A stretch of DNA of 64,000 bases. Source: Patiria pectinifera (taxonomy: Eukaryota; Echinodermata; Asteroidea; Valvatida; Asterinidae). The DNA is taken from NCBI GenBank assembly GCA_029964075.1, contig CM057144.1, forward strand, positions 5,603,281-5,667,280, read 5' to 3'. Under the pieces are notes generated by a model. The model was not told where the DNA came from and made no database searches. It saw only the letters and a list, made by a program, of their open reading frames with translations. Made by a program: the position numbers and the translations under genes. Below are positions 57,401 to 64,000 of this stretch, one piece after another (position 1 is the stretch's first letter; the number at the start of each line of letters is the position of its first letter).

Positions 57401-60400
57401 TCACTGTAATGTTTTTGCTGTCGTTTAAGATTGTCTGAAAGAGCACAAACCTTTCATTTACTAAAAGGGCCAGAAGTAGACCATTGAATTGCAATATAAC
57501 CATAAGAGCTTGAAATAGAATCAACTTCAAATTGAAACCTGCCTTTGTGCCTCTGATTGTTGATATTTTTGGCGGTGTGATATCAGGTGTAATGCCGTCT
57601 GATCTGAACACTGCATATGTAGTTGTGTCATACCAGGCCCGGACGAACACGTGATATGTTAAGTCTCTTTTAAGCTTTCGATCTATAAGGAGAAACACAG
57701 AAAGCAAACCATCTTCAGATACAGAGAAGCCGTCCCCTAGCTTAGTGTTAGGGTACAAGGTAGATCATTTGTCATTTGTGCATTTTTCTAGTTTGAGGCA
57801 ACAAAGTTGCTCAAAATCTACAGATGGGGTGCTTAACAACTAACCTGATGAAGGTTTAGCTCTGTGATGAATGCTGTACATTTTGAGAAGCAATATTCTA
57901 GCATCTCGAGTTCAATTGCCCCCGGTATCAGCATCCGGGATACATTCTAATTTAGCTGATTGCAGCTACGCGATGTCACCCACTGAACCGACGAATATAA
58001 TTGCAACCGCTTTGTCAACGTTTGTGTGCAAAATCATTCATGGGATTCGCCGAATTACAAGCCAACTACATGCATGTGACGCTGCTGCTGCAACGGAAAT
58101 TTCCAAAACTGGGTCACTTGATGCATCTGATAGCCTTCTTTTAATTGTTTCTTCAAAATGACAGCAAGCCGGAAGGAATCATTTCACAGGGAGATTAGTG
58201 CTGTCCTCATTTTTCCTTAATCCAACCAAGCAAGCTTTTCAACAATAATGTTGTCAGTTACTTATTGAATAGCTGCAAATGATCTATTCTACCTTTAGTG
58301 CTACTTTATTCAAGAGAAGCCAATCTGAGTACAACACATTTGTTATTACTGAATTTTTCAATTTCTTCAACCTTTGCCCCCTGGTGAAATACACAAATGT
58401 AGGAACTAAATAAATCAAACTTTACATGGCACAAGAATCAATCAATCTTAATACCTTTGTCAAGCATGATGATAGTATGATTGTCCTGTCCAACGTCAAA
58501 CCACATTCTTTCTAAGGCTGGATCAAAGACACCTGTTGGCTCAAAGTCTGAAGACGTATCATCACCAATACTCCACTCATACCTGTAAGAAAATAAAAAA
58601 CAACCAAGGTGTTAGATGCATCAAGATCACACTATCAAGTCACATATAGTGTGTGTTAACAAAAAAAATGGAACACTGACAAGATTTTTGACGTTTACTG
58701 ATAAATTCTCTTTTCGGTTCTTTCTTTTAAGAACCAGGGCTTTTTCCATACCAGGACCTCTTTGTTTGTCTTTTACCCAACCCACTGTAACATTATCTAG
58801 TTAATTCCTTCAGGCAATAAACCTATCGCGTCCGAATTGCGTCAATACAGCTTGTAAAATATTTTTGAAAATCTAAGACAAACAGGACTCAACGTACCAA
58901 ATTTCCATAGGGTTGTCCAAGGTACGCGGCTAACTCGCAAATGGCGATAGGTCAATTTGCCACACATATGTTTACATACACCAAACATACACACTGCACG
59001 TATATGGAAATAGACCTAGGTACAGTCCCACAATTCAGGGGTTCCGTTGTTCATGCACCATTTTTAACAAGTCAATTAGTAGAAGGTGAGGGGCCCCCGT
59101 TTGAGGAGGTTTGCAAGGAGGAGGAGGAGGAGGAGGAGGAGGAGTGAGTTGTGAGGAGGGAGTTTGTGAGGAGGAGTAGGAGGACGAGGAGTGAGTTGTG
59201 AGGAGGGTTTTTTGAGGAGGAGTGAGTTCTGGAACTATGACGAGGAGGAGGATTAAGTTGAGGAGGGAGTTTGAGGATTTTGTGCGGAGGATTAAGGATT
59301 ACGTTGAGGATTAAGTTATATTTATAGATAAAATAAATGCTTAAACGATTGAATTAAGATGGCGGCAGCGGAGGCAGTGTCTGCGCATGTCAGAGGAGCT
59401 CCAAGTTGTGCGCGCACGTGTTCTCCTTCTCCTGGTAGTCAAGGTACATCTGCTTTCTTGTTAGCAATCTATTTATAGATGGAATAAGCTCTTAAAATAA
59501 TAAAGAAAGACGGCGGCGATGACATCACTTATGCTATATGACGGCATAGACAATAATTAGGAACATGACAACGATTTAGAAATTTTTACCACAATGGCTT
59601 CTTCTTCTTTTTTGTCTCATGTGTATTCTTTGATTAATCACATTTTAAAAATGAATAAGCACATTAAAGTTAACACCGTAGAATAAAATACAATCATATC
59701 AAAAGTCGCGCGCGCATGCGCGCAGAGTAACAACAATATGAACATTCTGACAAGGATAATTCTGAAGATACGGCAATAGAAAACCATGGATCTGAATCTA
59801 TGCAGGATGAGGATGACGATTTCGAGGAAGAGGATTTGAAATCCGAAACAGAGGGGGATGATTTGCCCCTTGCCTACTACTTCAATGTTTTCATAACTTG
59901 ACAAACACAAATATTACATTGGCTATCATTTCTTGAAAATCCGCATGTGTTTAGAATAATTGGCATGCCTCGCAAATCAGTTAAGTGATACTCATTGTTC
60001 TCTGCTGGTGTTAGGCATTGGTCTGGTAACAAACTCTCCCTTATGATGGAGATAATTAAGAGAGGGTTAAAATCCTGGTACAGGCTTGGGAAAAATCGGA
60101 AAAGTCAACTCACCACTTGATGTCCAGTCCTTTCTGCTCAGTGGCTAGCCAGAATGCCGCTGCCATATACTGAGTGGCTGTGTCATCAATATCAATCATG
60201 GTATCGATATCATTGGGCATCAGATCCAGTACATCCAGAACTTCGATCTCAGTGTTGGAATTATCTTGATAAAAATTGTAAGAAAAATGTATTCTTTAAA
60301 ACAATATTGGAAGATACTGCCAAATATTTGGATCACTCAACCCCATTGGAAACAGGCAAAATGGTTATAAGAAAAATTGCCGTGGCTATTGTTACGGCAG

Positions 60401-63400
60401 CCGTACCGTGATTTTCAACTGCTATCATTATTGTCTGGTTCCCTAACCTGACAATATTCAACATCAGGATCCTCGGCTCTAAGGACCAAACTCTCAACCA
60501 AATGATTCTAAGACTTAATTTCCTTTTTAAAACAAATCCTCAAAAGCCTTGGATCACGAAGAAGAAAATGTTAATGAAATCTTCTTCAATAAAAAGTATG
60601 ATTTGATTAAAAACCTCAAGGTGAATGAAACAAGGCCTATCAAAAAGAAGGAAAAAAAAAATAAGAAAAAACGCTACCAAAGCACTCTGGTTCAAATGGC
60701 AGTAATACACGTGTTTACTGGTAGATGCGCAACGATAGCAATTTAAAATCGTGTTATGGCTGCCGTATCAATAGCCACTACGTAAATAAATATTTTCTTT
60801 TGAAGCTTCAAATGCATTTAATTTGACTAGCAAGTTTCACCAAATTTAGTGAAAACAATCGATTTGAAGGGTATTTTAACATATTTCAATCAAAAAGAAT
60901 GCAACAATTATTGCACGAACCCTAGTATAAAGTGAGCTTTTGTACTTACTGTAAGTTAGATCAGTGCATTGCGGAATCACAAGACACCCTTGATGAATGG
61001 GTGCACATGCACAGTGGCCTTCGCATGTTGTAGGCATGCAGCGACGCAGCAGGACAAGAGCGCCCTCGTTTGGTGAAGTAGGGGAAGCCTCAAAAGTAGA
61101 ATGATGGCGAGTGCTTGGTAGACCGACCTCGAATGGATAAAAAGACGACAGTGAGACAGAAATCGTGAACAAAAAATCCAAATTGAATGCTGAGGAAAAG
61201 TAAGCTATTTATGTGTGATGGGAGACTTGTGAAAATTCTTCAAATGGTGAAAGTTTTGTCCCAATTCACCTTACTTTCAATTTTTGTTTTGGAATTTTCA
61301 AGGGTATTTTGGTGCCTTTTTATGCTTATGAAAATTTCCATATTCATGAGCAAAAGTGTGATGTCATTTCAGTCAGAAACATAAATGTTTCTATTTTAGC
61401 ACGGTTGCCAGAATTTTGAATATTTTGCTGTTATAAATTTTCCTTTCTTTCGTGATCTGTTGTTTCAGTACATGGCAGTAAGCCAATGAGGAAACTTTTC
61501 TTACAAATGTTTTCAATGAGCAAACTTTCGGGTTCACAATGTGAACAGAAAACACCTAAACTGAACAGTTTCTTCCAGAAATGACATCACAGCAACAGCA
61601 CCCTCACTTGTCCAGAAAAGCATGGACAACTTAAAATGTTTAAAGAAGTGCACTTTAGAATAAAATTAACCAAAAAGGGATGTCAAATAGTTTTCATACA
61701 TTTCAGAGAAGAAGAAAATAGCAAAAACGTGTTCCTCAGAAAACTTCATCTCATGAACCCTTTAAGTATTTTTTTTTAGATGTGTACTTTCCAGGGCTAA
61801 TCTGTACTGTTTCAGCAACCACCATATCAAATGTTAGACTAATCGGTTTTGAAATTGAAAATGATCTATGTTTTGTCGATTGAATGGAATGAAGCAGCAA
61901 TTTACCCCATTGACAGCCCAGATGGAGATGTAGAGATACGGAGGAGTTAAGTGCGTTATACTGCCCTCTAGTGGTATGATTGCTGTCTGCGCTATGCCCT
62001 CATCCAATGACATGCCGTCATAGCTATGATTAACACGGACTGATCCACTCTAAAAAGGTGGGGAAAATGAATTAACTAGTGTTTGGAATAGTGGCATTGT
62101 GATGATGTTGATTTTTTGGAGAGAAAAAAGTATACCAGCCAAAAAAGAAAGATGAAGAAGCTTTCAAGATAAATTATTGCTTGCGATACAAACAGTGTGT
62201 CCGGATAAGGGCATAATACTGCCTTAAACCTCGCAAAAACCAGTTGATCCGTGTTGTCACGCCTCAGTGACTCCCAATTGAGAAGCCTTGTTGCTGAAAA
62301 CAGTATACACGGTCTCCTGTTATCCTGAATTTATAATTAAATTTGAGAATGTTTTATAATAAAGCTGTGTTTCTATTTTTGGCTAACATGGACAAGATCG
62401 CAGAAAGGATAAAGAATTCAGATTTGGAAAAGAGAAACTACGATTGTTAGAAATATCAAATATTTACAAAGCTTAACGAAAATAATAGTTCGAATTTTGG
62501 CTCCAATGCCAGCAAGTCCTTCACAAAACAACCTTTTGGGGAATTCAACAATAACGAAATGTGTAGAGATACCAGAGTGAGTTCCGAGCCGCCATACGTG
62601 CGTCCGATGGAGACCAAGTAGTGACTGATACCAGAGTGAACATCAGCAAATCCCAGCCAGGCAAGGGCCAAGGAACCAAGGGATGTGCGGGGGTCTTCTA
62701 CCCACGTCATCCAGCCAGAGTGGTAGGGTGGGGGCGATGGGGTGGTTGGTGGACTCTGGGTCGTGGTGCTGATTGAGTCAGTGGTGTTGTCAAAATTGGT
62801 GGTGTTGTCAAAATCGGTAGTGTTGTCAAAATCAGCGGTAGAGTTGGTTGAGTCAGTTGTGGTAGCTAACTCGGCAGTGAAGTTGGTTGAGTCGGTAAAA
62901 TTGGTGCCATTAATCTGCATTGTTTCAAAAGATATAAACAATAATGAGCGTTTTGGTCCAATGGTTACAGTATTTGACTCGTGTGTCACGGTAAGTGGGT
63001 TCGAACCCTGACAGGGAACATTGTGCTTGTGTTTTTGGGCAAGACACTTTACTACAATTCCCTCTCTCCACCCAGGAGTATAAATGGGTATCTGTGAAAG
63101 TAAAGACAAGAATGTGCTGATTTCGAGCTGCTGCAGAAACTGGTCTCATGACCTGAAGAACAGAGGTAATAATTGTGAAGCGCTTTTGAGATCTTCGGTT
63201 TAAAGCGCTATACATATAAGTACTACATTTCATTATTACTACTATTACTGTATAGGCGACAGATTTTGCGAACTCCGTCCACAATAGGGCGATACACCTT
63301 ATTAAGGCGACATTTTCACCGTCGCCCTTTTATGAAAACGACCCTTAGGACAAGGAATTTTGCTGTCCAAAACTATCTACATCGATTCCTCATGGTCCAA

Positions 63401-64000
63401 TTAGTATAAATACTAAATTTCGTGGAAAAAACATAAGGTAAACTTGGGTTAGGTGACAGTTTAGGTTTGTGCACAAGTCTATGGGAAAGTCACCCTATTG
63501 GGGCGAAAAGAGTAATTATTATTATTATTAGTATCATTATTACTGACGACTTGAAGTTTGAACTGTGAACACACTCCAAAACTGCCCAAAAATGAATTGA
63601 GCCTTAAAGGGGTATGTAACAATATGTATGCCAAGTATCCCGGGTCTTCATATTAAAGCAATATTGGCAGTATGAGAATGGATCATGGAAGAGGTCAATG
63701 GATGACCAGAAATTATAATAATAATAACAGATTATGACGGTGCACCAATATCCACTGGAAAGCACCCATGTCACTTGCTCAAAACACAACTTTGAAACAA
63801 CATTTTTCAAGACTTAAGGTTGTTTCAGCAAGCATTCTGCCTTATACACAGTTGATAACATAGTACCAAATGAAAGTTGTTCCCAAAAATAAAGAGGGAT
63901 ACTAGGAAAGTTGTGAAATGACTCACTGTGGTTTGTAGGTTTGCGTCTGTGATATGTGGTATTACTGGTTCGGTTGGATCAATCCAGATGATATGATGAC
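42163..64000 (-). CDS. Host gene: large secreted/cell-surface modular FN3-like protein (19 exons, 5' incomplete)
   Basis: The exons run from 63927-64000 (first visible) to 42163-42425 (last resolved), together 3809 nt or 1269 codons. All 18 introns have GT-AG ends and the reading phase agrees at every junction, which strongly supports the model. The product shows about eight fibronectin-III-like modules. Each is usually split by an intron after a Y-W-(A/S)-(V/I)-G strand, with a later A-(I/F)-N-(K/H/A)-A-G-L strand and SDG-VVDTSPP linkers. It also has one galactose-binding/DUF642-like module (NLIQNPSFE ... LLDNIQ), two Ser/Thr-rich linkers and a Cys-rich stretch. No transmembrane segment is seen. 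The role is probably adhesion or extracellular matrix; the family is not one I can name. The start and signal peptide lie beyond 64000, and the 3' end lies left of 42163. Confidence 0.85.
42818..43019 (-). CDS. FN3-like gene, exon 18
   Basis: 202 nt, phase 0 to phase 1, acceptor TTCTTCTTCCCAG, donor GTATGTAT. CFLSGPNAFTSWRPC, then LVDDVTYSLSVRAINHAGL, completes the module. A nearer CAG-less acceptor (TTCTTAG) would break phase. Confidence 0.9.
44022..45790. repeat. Intronic foldback repeat built of ~180-bp units rich in AGGTCA
   Basis: Between exons 17 and 18. The left arm (44022-44870) and right arm (45340-45790) are inverted copies; both end in a block containing CACTTTGTGACTAAA and ATGAAACTTCGCA. 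Each arm holds several diverged units containing TGACCT/AGGTCA pairs and TTTGTATACC-like words. Non-coding, with a nested hairpin element at 44168-44378. Confidence 0.75.
44168..44378. mobile_element. 211-bp hairpin MITE nested in the foldback repeat
   Basis: CAATAAGCCTTTTCGGAGTT at the left is mirrored at the right end, and the inverted arms continue for ~80 bp with few mismatches (through AACCTGTGACAAC and TTGTTTGTCTCAAATG). The loop is ~45 bp. No target duplication is obvious. Confidence 0.75.
46291..46622 (-). CDS. FN3-like gene, exon 17
   Basis: 332 nt, phase 1 to phase 0, acceptor TTTTCTCCCAG, donor GTTAGTGC. It finishes one module (RLYVSVTCYNHAEKSSWKSS) and begins another (GSWDGFMDPFGIQSYE). 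Confidence 0.9.
46667..47010. mobile_element. 344-bp MITE with 37-bp inverted termini
   Basis: GCGATTCACAATGCAGTGCG starts the left arm (46667-46703); its inverse forms 46974-47010 with two mismatches. It lies in the intron upstream of exon 17, 45 bp from the splice acceptor. No transposase; superfamily unknown. Confidence 0.75.
47960..48397. mobile_element. ~440-bp MITE with AGTCACNCATTTACG termini
   Basis: AGTCACACATTTACG (47960-47974) pairs with CGTAAATGCGTGACT (48383-48397), one mismatch. The inside holds many TACGAAT/ATTCGTA words in both orientations. It ends 30 bp from exon 16. Confidence 0.65.
48428..48535 (-). CDS. FN3-like gene, exon 16
   Basis: 108 nt, phase 1 to phase 1. ADFSADDSSLTFSWSASDPE, then IDHCGWAVAKFF, starts a module. 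The donor (GTTGAGG at 48427) is weaker than the others, but it is the only one that keeps phase and avoids an in-frame stop just downstream. Confidence 0.7.
48662..48830. mobile_element. Partial second copy of the CCCGACC-rich MITE
   Basis: GTGCATCAAATCGGG, then GACCAGGCCAAACCGACCCG, closely follow the left end of 17116-17779. The right half is missing or decayed. Confidence 0.6.
48899..49140. mobile_element. Possible ~240-bp MITE with GGNCCCTTT termini
   Basis: AGGCCCCCTTTACACACGG at the left and CCTGAAAAGGGACCAT at the right form an imperfect inverted pair. GTCGCC and CTACGAGCGACC words recur inside in both orientations. Weak termini and no clear target duplication. Confidence 0.4.
49550..49771 (-). 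CDS. FN3-like gene, exon 15
   Basis: 222 nt, phase 1 to phase 1. TTRGGTQLQSFTSVGTQTDA, then SYVYITVMARNAADLVT, complete the module; ATSDPILIDLTPPLIYFVSD is the linker. Confidence 0.9.
49953..50097 (-). CDS. FN3-like gene, exon 14
   Basis: 145 nt, phase 0 to phase 1, donor GTAGGTTG. VREITTGPSTCDGS links from the galactose-binding-like module to an FN3-like half (KWHFIDSESPIVDYSWAIG). Confidence 0.9.
50277..50887 (-). CDS. FN3-like gene, exon 13: Ser/Thr linker and galactose-binding-like module
   Basis: The longest exon, 611 nt, phase 1 to phase 0. The first ~60 residues are Thr/Ser/Glu-rich (TTDEVTTTQGETEAESEG). The rest is one globular module: SFLSLHGSISQTFNTTLSSH, ASHIVSSHNPLLNQEG, WHQHRFYFTASGD and GILLDNIQ, matching the jelly-roll pattern of DUF642/carbohydrate-binding modules. 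The Thr-rich piece appears to interrupt the module opened in exon 12. Confidence 0.85.
51018..51173 (-). CDS. FN3-like gene, exon 12
   Basis: 156 nt, phase 1 to phase 1. IRYYSKISAIDAAGLQSE and SDGFVVDTSPPEP end the FN3-like module; GENLIQNPSFE opens the next module in the way typical of galactose-binding/DUF642-type folds. Confidence 0.9.
51205..51545 (+). mobile_element. LINE C-terminal remnant in intron
   Basis: Plus-strand translation shows a LINE C-terminus: VDIDWRSFLTEAT, FLMPHSRTQVYSSSFF, then in another frame FRDWNSL and LPSLDAFKSTLRDAI. At least one frameshift is present near 51460. It is antisense to the host gene. Confidence 0.75.
52471..52690 (-). mobile_element. LINE endonuclease remnant in intron
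   Basis: A short minus-strand frame carries an APE-endonuclease signature (SLIVIGDLNIHI, PSRTRFF). No RT follows, and the piece is in the host gene's sense direction. Confidence 0.6.
52721..52924 (-). CDS. FN3-like gene, exon 11
   Basis: 204 nt, phase 1 to phase 1, donor GTTAAG. VISASWHGFVDLDSYVDHY and EWCVGQTPSPEDDG form the first half of a module; two Cys (WCVG and LPCTS) may pair. Confidence 0.9.
53677..53883 (-). CDS. FN3-like gene, exon 10
   Basis: 207 nt, phase 1 to phase 1. It completes the module: LQSGLRYYSNVRAFNKAGL, then SSDGFVVDTRRPDPG. The intron between exons 9 and 10 is almost entirely a transposable element. Confidence 0.9.
54003..57100. mobile_element. 3.1-kb DNA element with 40-bp inverted termini and 4-bp target duplication
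   Basis: TGTCATGCCAAAAA at each end begins a 40-bp inverted pair (38 of 40 match), continuing to TGTGCCAAATAGTGTCCGCT. ACGG flanks both sides (53999-54002, 57101-57104), so a 4-bp target duplication is likely. A second inverted pair (GTCTCACTTCT near 54115 and AGAAGTGAGAC near 55010) suggests a nested or internal hairpin of ~960 bp. No transposase was recognised. It makes up nearly all of the intron between exons 9 and 10. Confidence 0.8.
57178..57319 (-). CDS. FN3-like gene, exon 9
   Basis: 142 nt, starts in phase 0 and ends in phase 1 with donor GTGAGTT. DPDVVSISWEGVFKDNATSH then FQVSLSTYPGG is the first half of an FN3-like module. Confidence 0.9.
57405..57460 (-). CDS. FN3-like gene, exon 8 (56 nt)
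   Basis: A short exon with acceptor CTGGCCCTTTTAG and donor GTGAGTTTT; it encodes VNERFVLFQTILNDSKNIT. Only this choice of acceptor keeps phase between exons 7 and 9. An internal acceptor (CTCTTTCAG) would give a 30-nt exon but break the phase. Confidence 0.7.
57539..57682 (-). CDS. FN3-like gene, exon 7
   Basis: 144 nt, phase 1 to phase 1. LTYHVFVRAWYDTTTYAVF is the late-strand pair of the module; SDGITPDITPPKISTI is the inter-module linker. Confidence 0.9.
58455..58582 (-). CDS. FN3-like gene, exon 6
   Basis: 128 nt, starts after TG of a Trp codon and ends in phase 1. It carries the hallmark YEWSIGDDTSSDFEP and GVFDPALERMWFDVG, the middle strands of an FN3-like module. Confidence 0.9.
58820..58957. 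repeat. Possible small inverted-repeat element
   Basis: ACCTATCGCGTCCGAATTGCG and CGCAAATGGCGATAGGT are imperfect inverted partners 100 bp apart. The match is short, so this is tentative. Confidence 0.35.
59084..59312. repeat. Purine-rich GAGGAG tract
   Basis: About 230 bp of almost pure G/A on the plus strand, beginning with a (GGA)n run and continuing as degenerate GAGGAGTGAGTTGTGAGGAGG units. It is intronic and could form triplex DNA. The short frame across it (Glu run) is not a gene. Confidence 0.9.
60114..60264 (-). CDS. FN3-like gene, exon 5
   Basis: 151 nt, starts in phase 1 and ends in phase 2 with donor GTGAGTTG. The acidic segment EIEVLDVLDLMPNDID leads to an FN3-like strand (AAAFWLATEQKGLDIKW) that joins YEWSIG of the next exon. 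Confidence 0.85.
60382..60778. mobile_element. ~400-bp MITE with ~45-bp inverted arms
   Basis: GTGGCTATTGTTACGGCAGC at the left end matches the inverse of the right end (60732-60778) with few changes. It lies in the intron between exons 4 and 5. No target duplication or coding sequence was seen; the A-rich frame at 60549-60746 is within the loop and looks non-functional. Confidence 0.7.
60950..61127 (-). CDS. FN3-like gene, exon 4: Cys-rich segment
   Basis: 178 nt, ends in phase 1 with donor GTAAGTAC. After VGLPSTRHHSTF comes a stretch with six Cys in ~25 residues (CMPTTCEGHCACAP, then HQGC, IPQC). This could be a small disulfide-bonded knob or a degenerate EGF-like fold. Confidence 0.8.
61906..62049 (-). 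CDS. FN3-like gene, exon 3
   Basis: 144 nt, phase 0 at both ends, acceptor CTTTTTAG. It completes the module begun in exon 2: SGSVRVNHSYDGMS, then ITHLTPPYLYISIWAVNG, which corresponds to the Y-x-x-x-A-x-N strand of FN3 folds. Confidence 0.85.
62573..62914 (-). CDS. FN3-like gene, exon 2: Ser/Thr linker and module start
   Basis: 342 nt, phase 0 at both ends; the donor is GTATCTC. The first ~60 residues are a Thr/Ser/Asn-rich linker with tandem DFDNTT units and many NxS/T sites, so likely heavily glycosylated. The second half starts an FN3-like module (LALAWLGFADVHSGISHYL, VSIGRTYGGSEL). Confidence 0.85.
62945..63238 (+). mobile_element. tRNA-derived SINE with L2-like tail
   Basis: An A box (TGGTCCAATGG, 62954-62964) and a B box (GGTTCGAACCC, 62998-63008) are at normal polymerase III promoter spacing. 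The body includes GGCAAGACACTTTAC. The 3' end (GAAGCGCTTTTGAGATC, then TTTAAAGCGCTATACATA and ATTATTACT) matches the tail of the LINE at 34028-37640. It lies in the intron upstream of exon 2, antisense to the host gene. Confidence 0.85.
63239..63514 (-). mobile_element. ~270-bp MITE, copy 2
   Basis: Reverse-complement partner of 29744-30011, about 95% identical by eye. It begins in the ATT-rich tail of the SINE and ends in (ATT)n, so it again sits in an AAT/ATT microsatellite. Confidence 0.8.
63927..64000 (-). CDS. FN3-like gene, exon 1 of window (partial)
   Basis: Runs off the right edge. It ends with the donor GTGAGTCAT in phase 0. The sequence WIDPTEPVIPHITDAN is the usual linker that opens an FN3-like module. 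Confidence 0.75.

Overview
The window looks like nuclear DNA of a marine invertebrate, most likely a deuterostome (echinoderm, hemichordate or cephalochordate). The reasons are one large intron-rich gene for a modular extracellular protein, a LINE with an N-terminal signal peptide and 2A-like motif, BEL/Pao and Ty3/Gypsy fossils, foldback DNA elements and a tRNA-derived SINE. I cannot name the species. No rRNA, tRNA gene, CRISPR array or bacterial-type operon was seen.

Region 1 (1-5955) is AT-rich non-coding DNA with a short minisatellite (2305-2468) and a small inverted-repeat element (5079-5563). Region 2 (5960-20110) is a nest of transposons. An old Ty3/Gypsy element is interrupted by a younger Gypsy-like element with 106-bp terminal repeats (6162-15774). 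That element in turn carries a LINE with an open 1068-codon ORF (7010-11022). Further along, the old element holds a GC-rich MITE (17116-17779) and is followed by gag-like remains between ~470-bp direct repeats. Region 3 (20690-28900) is a BEL/Pao fossil on the minus strand, split into three collinear pieces. One gap is a hAT-like element with 8-bp target duplications (21300-25755), itself carrying an RTE-like LINE with 13-bp target duplications and an open 1010-codon ORF. The other gap is a 2.7-kb foldback element (25964-28689). Region 4 (29160-41030) holds LINE pieces, a CR1/L2-type LINE with signal peptide plus 2A-like motif (34028-37640, minus) between two related minisatellite arrays, and a 322-bp TA microsatellite.

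Region 5 (42163-64000) is the main host gene, on the minus strand and running off the right edge. I resolved 19 exons (3809 nt, 1269 codons). All 18 introns have GT-AG ends and all exon phases agree across the junctions. The product is a secreted or cell-surface protein built from about eight fibronectin-III-like modules, a galactose-binding/DUF642-like module, Ser/Thr-rich linkers and a small Cys-rich segment. Its introns are filled with MITEs, LINE tails, a foldback repeat and a SINE. The SINE tail matches the tail of the 34-37 kb LINE, which suggests that LINE family mobilised it.
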